Positions 1 through 7,341 of a DNA stretch of 7,341 bases are shown piece after piece; positions within the stretch are counted from its first letter, which is position 1; every line of letters starts with the position of its first letter. Under the pieces are notes generated by a model, which saw only the letters and a program-made list of their open reading frames with translations, was not told the origin of the DNA and made no database searches. Where the stretch lies: NCBI GenBank assembly GCA_025450955.1, contig JANWLJ010000175.1:1-7341 (forward strand). Reading direction: 5' to 3'. A program made the position numbers and the translations under genes. The DNA comes from Polyangium sp. (in: bacteria). Lineage in GTDB: Bacteria; Myxococcota_A; Polyangia; Palsa-1104.

Positions 1-1
1 C

Positions 2-1033
<1,032 letters not shown>

Positions 1034-1035
1034 TC

Positions 1036-1449
1036 ATGCGAACCTGGGTGGTGGTGCTGGCGGCGCTCGCGCTCGGCGGGTGCGCCACGACGAAGGCGGA
1101 GAGCCCGCAACCGGCGGCGCCGGTGGAGACGGAGTCGCAGGGCCCGGTGATCTCGCCCGAGCGCGCCGACAAGATCGAGCGGGTGTTCGCGCGCAAGGCG
1201 CAGGAGCTGCAAGCGTGCTGGACCGAGGAGTACGAGAAGAGCCACAACCGCAAGCTCGAGGGTGACGTGACGATCCAGCTCAACGTCGCGCCGTCGGGGC
1301 AGGCCAACGACGTTCGGGTGATCAAGTCCTCGCTCGGCAGCCCCGAGATCGAGAGCTGCGTCACCAAGACCATCGCCGGGTGGGATTTCCCGTCGGGGGA
1401 AGCCACCGTGCCCTATAGCCGCACGGTCCACATCGGAGCGCAGTACTGA
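1036..1449 (+). CDS. Small lipoprotein with one AgmX/PglI C-terminal-like domain
   Basis: 137-residue predicted lipoprotein. Residues 1-15 form a short hydrophobic signal ending in a lipobox (LALGGC), with Cys16 as the lipidation site. Residues 17-40 are a Pro/Ala/Glu-rich linker, and about 41-137 are a single compact domain. This domain matches the AgmX/PglI C-terminal pattern as I remember it: helix with Cys61 (LQACW), a GDVTIQLNVAPSG strand pair, a central Ser-rich turn, Cys108 (ESCV), then IAGWDFPSG and a terminal strand. AgmX is linked to gliding motility in Myxococcus, and the fold resembles TonB C-terminal domains. Neither function is shown here. The start is set by the strong AAGGAG at 1025. 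The stop overlaps the next start by one base (TGATG). The context is metabolic (an ACAD upstream), so its job in the envelope is unknown. Gene call is firm; domain assignment is from motif reading, not a profile search. Confidence 0.88.
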   Translation: MRTWVVVLAALALGGCATTKAESPQPAAPVETESQGPVISPERADKIERVFARKAQELQACWTEEYEKSHNRKLEGDVTIQLNVAPSGQANDVRVIKSSLGSPEIESCVTKTIAGWDFPSGEATVPYSRTVHIGAQY

Positions 1450-2183
1450 TGAAGGCCGCGCTCGTCTGCGTCCTTGGGCTGGCGTTCGCGGCCGGCTGCG
1501 CCCATGCGCCGCCTGAGCGCAAGGCGCCCGAGCCGGTGGTGGTGCAGGCGCCGCCGCCTCCGCCGCCGAAAGTGGAGCCGCCCGAGGAGATGCAGGTGGC
1601 CGGCACGCTCGGCTCGCTCACCGACGAGGAGATGGGCGCGCCCTTTCAACAGCGCTGGAGTGACATCACCGCGTGCTATCAGCAGGCCAAGGCGCGGCTG
1701 TGGTATCTCGGCGGCAAGGTCGAGCTCAAGGTGCGGGTCGCGGCGAGCGGCGATCCCAAGAGCGTCTACGTCTCGTCCTCGACGGTGGGCAACTATCAGG
1801 CGGAGCATTGCATCCTCGAGATCGCGCGCGGGCTGCACTTCGCCAAGCCGCACGGCGGGGCCGAGGCCGAGTTCACCTATCCGATAGAGCTCGGCGATCG
1901 CGCCGCGGTGCAGACCTGGGACGGCGCGCGGGTGCGGCCCGCCCTCGCGCGTCACCGCCGCGACGTGACCCAGTGCCGGCAGAAGTCGCCGACCCGGCTG
2001 CCGTCGGATCTGATGCTCACGGTCTACGTCGCGCCGGGCGGCAAGGTCACCTCGGCGGGGCTCGCCGCCGACGCGCCGCTCGACGACACCTTCGCGAGCT
2101 GCCTGGTGCAGAAGACCCACAAATGGCGCCTCGACGATCCGCTCGGGCGGATCGCCAAGTGCACGGTGGAAGTGAGCCGCTGA
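1449..2183 (+). CDS. Lipoprotein with two tandem AgmX/PglI-like domains
   Basis: 244-residue predicted lipoprotein. The signal runs to residue 16 with lipobox FAAGC (Cys17; Ala at -3 is a weaker choice than Leu). It is followed by a proline-rich linker (residues 21-46, six consecutive prolines at 35-40) of the kind that lets a tethered domain reach away from a membrane. Two domains of the same pattern follow. Domain A (about 58-149) has Cys76 (ITACY) and Cys121 (EHCI), a KVELKVRVAASG strand pair and a terminal FTYPIEL strand. Domain B (about 155-244) has Cys176 (VTQCR) and Cys218 (ASCL), LMLTVYVAPGGKV and KWRLDDP, and one extra cysteine (238). The tandem layout looks like internal duplication followed by divergence. 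The start overlaps the upstream stop (TGATG), with GGAG ten bases before it. ACAD 2 starts 3 bases downstream. Function unknown; an envelope scaffold or TonB-like role is a guess. Confidence 0.87.
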   Translation: MKAALVCVLGLAFAAGCAHAPPERKAPEPVVVQAPPPPPPKVEPPEEMQVAGTLGSLTDEEMGAPFQQRWSDITACYQQAKARLWYLGGKVELKVRVAASGDPKSVYVSSSTVGNYQAEHCILEIARGLHFAKPHGGAEAEFTYPIELGDRAAVQTWDGARVRPALARHRRDVTQCRQKSPTRLPSDLMLTVYVAPGGKVTSAGLAADAPLDDTFASCLVQKTHKWRLDDPLGRIAKCTVEVSR

Positions 2184-2186
2184 GCG

Positions 2187-3753
<1,567 letters not shown>

Positions 3754-3757
<4 letters not shown>

Positions 3758-4149
3758 TTCGCGGCCTCCACATCGGCGGTGCCTTCATCGTCGCGATCGC
3801 GATCGCCGGCTCCACGGCCCGCGCGGATGAGGGCGATCAAGCGATGCTGCGCCGGGTGCAGGATCTCTTGCGCGCCCATCAGGCCGACATCTTCGGCTGC
3901 GTGCAGAAGGAGCCGACGCCGCCCGAGGGCGAGCTCCTGGTGCGGGTGTTCGTCGGCGAAGCGGGGCGCGCCGAACGCCCCGAGGTGCTCAAGGACCAGA
4001 CCCACTCGAAAACGCTCGGCCGCTGCTTGACCGCGCGCATCAGCGGCTGGGATCTCTCGTCGCTGAAGGCCGAGGTGGGCGATCAGATCGTCTTCCCGCT
4101 GGCCTTTCGGCCGGGAGCGAAGCCGAGCCAAAAGCAGGGACCGAAATGA
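3754..4149 (+). CDS. Secreted protein with an AgmX/PglI-like domain
   Basis: 131-residue protein starting at GTG 3754, which overlaps the B12-domain stop (GTGA). A longer upstream reading of the same frame is only a shadow of the genes before it. Residues 1-24 look like a Sec signal peptide: Arg3, a hydrophobic GAFIVAIAIAG core, and a signal peptidase I site TARA-D after residue 24. There is no lipobox, so it should be periplasmic or secreted rather than lipidated. The mature part is one domain of the same pattern as the two upstream lipoproteins: Cys49 (IFGC), ELLVRVFVGEAG strands, Cys91 (GRCL), ISGWDL, and a terminal VFPLAF strand that is typical of AgmX/PglI-like ends, then a short basic tail. 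Its stop overlaps the ACAD 3 start (ATGA). The ribosome site is weak (GAGG, 4-base spacer), so translation probably depends on coupling. Function unknown. Confidence 0.82.
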
Positions 4150-5303
4150 TCAACTTCGACGAGACCGAAGCGGAAAAGATCCTGCGCCAGACGGTGCGCG
4201 ACTTCGCCGAGCGCGAGATTCGCCCGTACGCGCGAACCTGGGACGAGGAGGAGCGCTTCCCGCACGAGCTGGTCCCCAAGCTCGCCGCGCTCGGACTTTG
4301 GGGGCTGCGCGTGCCCGAGGCGTACGGCGGCGCGGAGATGACCACCGAGGAGCAGGCGATCGTCGTCGAGGAGCTGTGCCGCGTCGACGGCTCGGTCGGG
4401 ATCACCGTCGCCTCGCACAACGGGCTGTGCACCGGCCACATCCTGCTCGCCGGCAACGAAGAGCAGAAGCGGCGCTGGCTGCCGCGGCTCGCCTCGGGTC
4501 AGGCGCTCGGCGCCTGGGGCCTGACCGAGCCGAGCTCGGGATCGGATGCCGCCGGCGCCAGGACCCGCGCGGTGCGCAAGCCCGGCCAGCCCGATCGCTG
4601 GATCATCAACGGCTCGAAGACCTTCATCACCCAGGGATCGGTCGGCTCGATCTGCGTGGTGATGGCGGTGACCTCGCCGGAAAAAAAGCAGCACGGCCTG
4701 ACCGCGTTCGTCGTCGAGAAGGGCACGCCCGGCTTTTCGGTTGGCAAGCACATCGAGAAGATGGGGCTTCACGCCTCGGACACGGTCGAGCTGTCGTTCG
4801 TCGACGTCGAGGTCCCCGACGAGAATCGGCTCGGCGAGCTCGATCACGGCTTCCTCGACACGCTCGAGATCCTCGATCGCGGCCGGATCGCGATCGGCGC
4901 GATGGCGCTCGGCCTCGGCGCCGGCGCGCTCGAGCAGGCGATCCGCTACGCCAAAGAGCGGCGCCAGTTCGGCCGCCCGCTCTCGGACAACCAGGCGATC
5001 CAGTTCATGCTCGCCGATTCGGCCACCGAGCTCGACGCCGCGCGGCTGCTCATCCGCCGCGCCGCGTGGATGAAGGACCACGGGATGCGCACCACCCGCG
5101 AGTCGTCGATGGCCAAGCTGTGGGCGGCGCAGGCGGCGATGCGCGCCTGCGATCGCGCGGTGCAGATCCACGGCGGCTACGGCTACACCCGCGAGTTTCC
5201 CGTCGAGCGCGCGCTCCGGGACTGCAAGCTGTGCGAGATCGGCGAGGGCACCAACGAAGTGCAACGGATGGTGATCGCGCGGGAGATCCTCGGACGTGGC
5301 TAA
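4146..5303 (+). CDS. Acyl-CoA dehydrogenase (ACAD 3)
   Basis: Full-length 385-residue acyl-CoA dehydrogenase. Signature one is GLTEPSSGSDAAG and signature two is QIHGGYGY...FPVERALRD. The predicted catalytic base is Glu367, in IGEGTNEVQR rather than the IYEGTSE of ACADs 1 and 2. The substrate-side helix reads LDRGRIAIGAMALG where the other two have LDGGRIGIA.QALG. These differences mark it as a separate subgroup, probably with a different acyl-CoA substrate, although FAD-binding and catalytic residues are intact. The start at ATG 4146 is supported by AGGGA five bases upstream and by a 4-base overlap with the preceding stop. The MeaB start lies inside its last codons (8-base overlap). Presumed cytosolic, donating electrons to electron-transfer flavoprotein. 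A branched-chain or methyl-succinyl/isobutyryl type is possible, but the sequence does not decide. Confidence 0.96.
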   Translation: MINFDETEAEKILRQTVRDFAEREIRPYARTWDEEERFPHELVPKLAALGLWGLRVPEAYGGAEMTTEEQAIVVEELCRVDGSVGITVASHNGLCTGHILLAGNEEQKRRWLPRLASGQALGAWGLTEPSSGSDAAGARTRAVRKPGQPDRWIINGSKTFITQGSVGSICVVMAVTSPEKKQHGLTAFVVEKGTPGFSVGKHIEKMGLHASDTVELSFVDVEVPDENRLGELDHGFLDTLEILDRGRIAIGAMALGLGAGALEQAIRYAKERRQFGRPLSDNQAIQFMLADSATELDAARLLIRRAAWMKDHGMRTTRESSMAKLWAAQAAMRACDRAVQIHGGYGYTREFPVERALRDCKLCEIGEGTNEVQRMVIAREILGRG

Positions 5304-6261
5304 CGATCCGGCCGAGCTCGCCGAGCGGATCGCCTCCGGCGACGTGCGCGCCGCCGCGCGGCTGATGCGCGATCTCGACGACATTCGGCCGGGCGCGATC
5401 GCGGTGATGAAGCATCTGTATCCGCGCACCGGGCGCGGCTTCGTGCTCGGCATCACCGGCAATCCCGGCGCCGGCAAGTCGACGGTGGTCGACGCGCTGA
5501 TCTCGCTCTACCGCGCGGCGGGAAAGCGGGTCGGCGTGGTCGCGGTCGATCCCACCAGCCCGTTTTCCGGCGGCGCGATCTTGGGCGATCGCATCCGCAT
5601 GCAGCGCCACGCCACCGACGAGGGCGTGTTCATCCGCTCGCTGGCGACCCGCGGCCACCTGGGCGGCCTTTCGCGCTCGACCGGCGAGGTGGTGGCGGTG
5701 CTCGACGCCATGGGCTACGACGTGGTGATCGTCGAGACCGTCGGAGTCGGCCAGGACGAGGTCGACGTGGTGTCGCAGGCCGAGTGCGCGGTGGTGGTGA
5801 CGGTGCCCGGCATGGGCGACGAGATCCAGGCGATCAAGGCCGGCATCCTCGAGATCGCCGACGTGCTGGTGGTCAACAAGTCGGATCGCGAAGGCGCCGA
5901 TCGCGCGGTGCGCGATCTGTTCGCGATGCTCGAGCTGCGCGGCCACGACGCCGCACCGGTGGAGATCGTCCGCACGGTGGCGACCTCGGGCAAAGGGATC
6001 GACGAGCTGGCGCACGCGATCGATCGCTTTCGCGAGCGCGGGATTCATGCCTCCGATGTTCCGAACGCGGGCGGCATCACCCCGCGCCGCCGCCGCCGCG
6101 CCCAGGCCACCTTGCGCGAGCTGGTGGTCGATCGCCTGCGCCGCGCCACCGACGGCGCGCTCGCCGCCCGCCCCGAGCTCGTCGACGAGGTGGCGGCTCG
6201 CACCACCGATCCCTACACCGCCGCCGACGAGCTGGTGCGCGCCATCACCGCATCGAAGTAG
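5296..6261 (+). CDS. meaB: MeaB/ArgK-family GTPase, acyl-CoA mutase chaperone
   Basis: 321-residue G3E-type P-loop GTPase of the MeaB/MMAA/ArgK family. These GTPases bind B12-dependent acyl-CoA mutases, gate adenosylcobalamin loading and protect the enzyme from inactivation. Walker A is GNPGAGKST (55-63). VDPTSPFSGGAILGDRIRM (84-102) and ATRGHLGGLS (117-126) are the family switch regions. Walker B/G3 is VIVETVGVGQDE (144-155), PGMGDEIQAIKAGI follows, and the base-recognition motif is NKSD (194-197). A basic PRRRRR stretch and a C-terminal helical segment (about 265-321) match the dimerisation arm. The GTG start at 5296 lies inside the ACAD 3 end with GGGAG ten bases upstream, giving MANDPAEL and a normal family length. 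Co-location with a stand-alone B12 domain strongly supports the mutase-chaperone role over the old 'arginine transport kinase' label. It is the last gene of the tight string. Confidence 0.96.
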   Translation: MANDPAELAERIASGDVRAAARLMRDLDDIRPGAIAVMKHLYPRTGRGFVLGITGNPGAGKSTVVDALISLYRAAGKRVGVVAVDPTSPFSGGAILGDRIRMQRHATDEGVFIRSLATRGHLGGLSRSTGEVVAVLDAMGYDVVIVETVGVGQDEVDVVSQAECAVVVTVPGMGDEIQAIKAGILEIADVLVVNKSDREGADRAVRDLFAMLELRGHDAAPVEIVRTVATSGKGIDELAHAIDRFRERGIHASDVPNAGGITPRRRRRAQATLRELVVDRLRRATDGALAARPELVDEVAARTTDPYTAADELVRAITASK

Positions 6262-6318
6262 CGCATCCGTGCTACCCTTTGAATCGTAGCAACTTAGAAT
6301 TTTAGAGAGGTCGAGCTT
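6262..6318 (+). promoter_or_regulatory. AT-rich gap, probable promoter and RBS for the lipoprotein
   Basis: This is the only gap longer than 20 bases between genes and is visibly richer in A/T than anything around it. TAGAAT at 6295-6300 is one mismatch from the -10 consensus. TTGAAT at 6279-6284 resembles a -35 box but sits only 10 bases away, too close for a standard sigma-70 pair, so the promoter assignment is tentative. AGAGAGG at 6304-6310 is a good Shine-Dalgarno, 8 bases before the ATG at 6319. The gap suggests that the lipoprotein starts its own transcript. Confidence 0.45.
6270..6291. repeat. Short inverted repeat after meaB
   Basis: TGCTAC (6270-6275) and GTAGCA (6286-6291) are perfect 6-base complements around a 10-base loop. 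As RNA this would be a weak hairpin just after the meaB stop, and there is no run of T after it, so it is a poor intrinsic terminator. As DNA it could be an operator, because it overlaps the TTGAAT hexamer. Either reading is inference. Confidence 0.4.
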
Positions 6319-7068
6319 ATGAAACGTTCTGCCCTGTTCGGGGCCGTCTTGCTCCTCGTCTGCGCCGGTGGCTGCAATCTCATCGACACCAACGGCGTCC
6401 ACATCGGCTACTCGTTCGATCCGCAGGAGTTCAAGCAGTCGGTGGGCTCGGGCGGCGCTCAGATGACCCTGCCGCAAGTCGCGTGCGCGCCGGGCCAGAT
6501 GCCCGATCCGTGCGCCGCCGCGCAGGCGCAGCTTCCGCCCGACTCCGGAACGGTGAGCTGCGACTCGGGCGCGTGCGTCGCCAAGGTCGAGCTGCGGCTG
6601 CCCGAGACCATCGATCTCAGAACGGCGCAGACCCCGCTGCCCTCGGACGCGATCCAGTTTGGCGTCGACGCGGTCGCCATCGATCACATCGCCTACTGGG
6701 GATCGAACAAGCTCAACGTCGACACCCCGCCGGTCGACCTCTACGTCGCCGCCGCGGCGGCGATGGACGAGACCGATCCGACCGCGGTCAAGCTCGGCTC
6801 GATCGCGCCGATTCCGGCCGGCAGCGGCCGCTGCGGCGATCCCACCGACGCGAGCGATCCGGCGGCGAAGATGGGCCAGATGGTCTGCGACGTGCCGCTC
6901 ACCGACGCCGGCCAGGCCGCGCTCGCCGCGTTCATCAAGGGCTACAAGACGGCTCCGTTCAAGCTGATCGTCCGCGCGACGGTGACGGCCAAAGGCGGCG
7001 ATCCGGTCCCCCAAGGCACCCTCGACGTGTTCGTCCGCCCCTCGGTGACCCTCAGCATCCTCAAGTAG
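6319..7068 (+). CDS. Lipoprotein of unknown function with six cysteines
   Basis: 249-residue predicted lipoprotein that I do not recognise as a named family. The signal MKRSALFGAVLLLVCAGGC has two basic residues, a hydrophobic core and Cys19 as the lipidation site, followed by Asn20-Leu21. The mature chain has six further cysteines (56, 65, 81, 86, 172, 190), enough for three disulfides, which fits an oxidising extracytoplasmic location. Residues 54-86 form a Cys/Pro/Ala-rich loop. From about 87 the pattern alternates hydrophobic and polar residues (VAKVELRLPETIDL, VDLYVAAAAAM, FKLIVRATVTA, LDVFVRPSVTLSIL), suggesting a beta-rich fold, possibly immunoglobulin-like or a sandwich. It lacks the C...C spacing of the upstream AgmX-like domains and is not obviously related to them. 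The start is supported by AGAGAGG eight bases upstream. It has its own upstream gap, so it may be transcribed apart from the acyl-CoA operon. Only 20 bases separate it from the next gene. Confidence 0.85.
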   Translation: MKRSALFGAVLLLVCAGGCNLIDTNGVHIGYSFDPQEFKQSVGSGGAQMTLPQVACAPGQMPDPCAAAQAQLPPDSGTVSCDSGACVAKVELRLPETIDLRTAQTPLPSDAIQFGVDAVAIDHIAYWGSNKLNVDTPPVDLYVAAAAAMDETDPTAVKLGSIAPIPAGSGRCGDPTDASDPAAKMGQMVCDVPLTDAGQAALAAFIKGYKTAPFKLIVRATVTAKGGDPVPQGTLDVFVRPSVTLSILK

Positions 7069-7088
7069 ATCTGTAGTAAGACAACGAG

Positions 7089-7341
7089 GTGATCGACGTC
7101 GCCATCGCCGGCGCGGGTCCGGCCGGAGTCGCTTGCGCGGTCGCGCTCGTCAGGCGCGACCCGTCTTTGCGCGGGCGCGTGGTGCTGTTCGACCGCGCGC
7201 GTTTTCCGCGACCCAAGCCGTGCGGCGGCGGGCTCACCGGCCACGCCGAGGAGGCGATGCGCGCGCTCGGTCTCGAGCTGGCGGTGCCGTTCGAAGCCGC
7301 TCCGCGCGCGCGGGTCACCTTCGGCGCGCTCGAGCGCGAGG
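7089..7341 (+). CDS. FAD-dependent oxidoreductase, geranylgeranyl-reductase-like, 3' end cut
   Basis: The first 84 codons of a flavoprotein running off the window. It starts VIDVAIAGAGPAGVACAVAL: a beta strand followed by GAGPAG (8-13), the Rossmann dinucleotide-binding GxGxxG motif. Asp35 at the end of the second strand (VVLFDRARFP) is the expected ribose-binding acid. PRPKPCGGGLTG (40-51) is characteristic of the geranylgeranyl reductase/FixC-like group of FAD monooxygenase-fold proteins, which reduce isoprenoid chains or oxidise varied substrates. The GTG at 7089 is the only reasonable start: an in-frame TAA lies at 7077-7079 and no other start codon follows before the Rossmann strand. The GAGG just before it is too close to be a normal ribosome site, so translation may couple with the preceding lipoprotein 20 bases upstream. 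Substrate cannot be judged from this fragment. Confidence 0.85.
   Translation, partial: MIDVAIAGAGPAGVACAVALVRRDPSLRGRVVLFDRARFPRPKPCGGGLTGHAEEAMRALGLELAVPFEAAPRARVTFGALERE

Noticed and set aside
3790..3810. Overlapping GCGATCGC palindromes, similar to the cyanobacterial HIP1 motif
   Set aside because: They arise from alternating Ala/Ile codons in a signal peptide and the general abundance of GATC. The protein content does not suggest a cyanobacterium.
4083..5477. A 464-codon open frame on the minus strand opposite ACAD 3
   Set aside because: Low-complexity composition typical of an antisense shadow, and the + strand here is a full-length ACAD with all signatures.
5875..5886. NKSD instead of NKAD/NKxD variants in the MeaB base-recognition motif
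   Set aside because: It still fits the NKxD consensus for guanine binding, so it does not indicate altered function.
6270..6310. Intrinsic terminator after meaB
   Set aside because: The stem is only 6 bases with a 10-base loop and is not followed by a T run, so it is kept only as an inverted repeat.
5050..7014. A 654-codon open frame on the minus strand, opposite ACAD 3, meaB and the lipoprotein
   Set aside because: It is rich in Arg, His, Ala, Asp and Gly with no domain pattern, and lies opposite three genes with clear motifs. Long antisense frames are expected in GC-rich coding DNA.

Overview
The window reads as a GC-rich bacterial chromosome segment with every gene on the + strand. It most likely comes from a Myxococcota or related deltaproteobacterial lineage. 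That placement is an inference from four AgmX/PglI C-terminal-like domains (a fold common in myxobacterial envelope proteins), several small lipoproteins, and G/C-dominated third codon positions. No species can be named.

Layout. Positions 2-6261 form one very tight gene string: acyl-CoA dehydrogenase (ACAD 1, 5' end outside the window), small lipoprotein, two-domain lipoprotein, ACAD 2, stand-alone cobalamin-binding domain protein, small secreted protein, ACAD 3, and a MeaB/ArgK-type GTPase. Junctions are start/stop overlaps or gaps of 2-3 bases, so this looks like a single translationally coupled operon that began upstream. An unusually AT-rich 57-base gap (6262-6318) carries an inverted repeat and the clearest ribosome binding site outside the operon. 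It is followed by a 249-residue lipoprotein of unknown function (6319-7068). After 20 bases comes the first 84 codons of a FAD-dependent oxidoreductase of the geranylgeranyl-reductase-like group (7089 to the window end).

How the genes may work together. The cytosolic part is acyl-CoA catabolism. ACADs introduce the alpha-beta double bond into short or branched acyl-CoAs. The B12 domain is the small subunit of an acyl-CoA mutase (methylmalonyl-CoA or isobutyryl-CoA type). MeaB is the GTPase chaperone that loads and protects such mutases. The catalytic mutase subunit is not in the window and should lie upstream or elsewhere. The unexpected part is that three exported proteins, carrying four related AgmX/PglI-like domains each with a conserved cysteine pair, are threaded between these enzymes. 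Their role is unknown, and this pairing is the most interesting feature here.

I saw no tRNA, rRNA, CRISPR array, insertion sequence, attachment site or clear terminator. The only stretch without a gene longer than 50 bases is 6262-6318.
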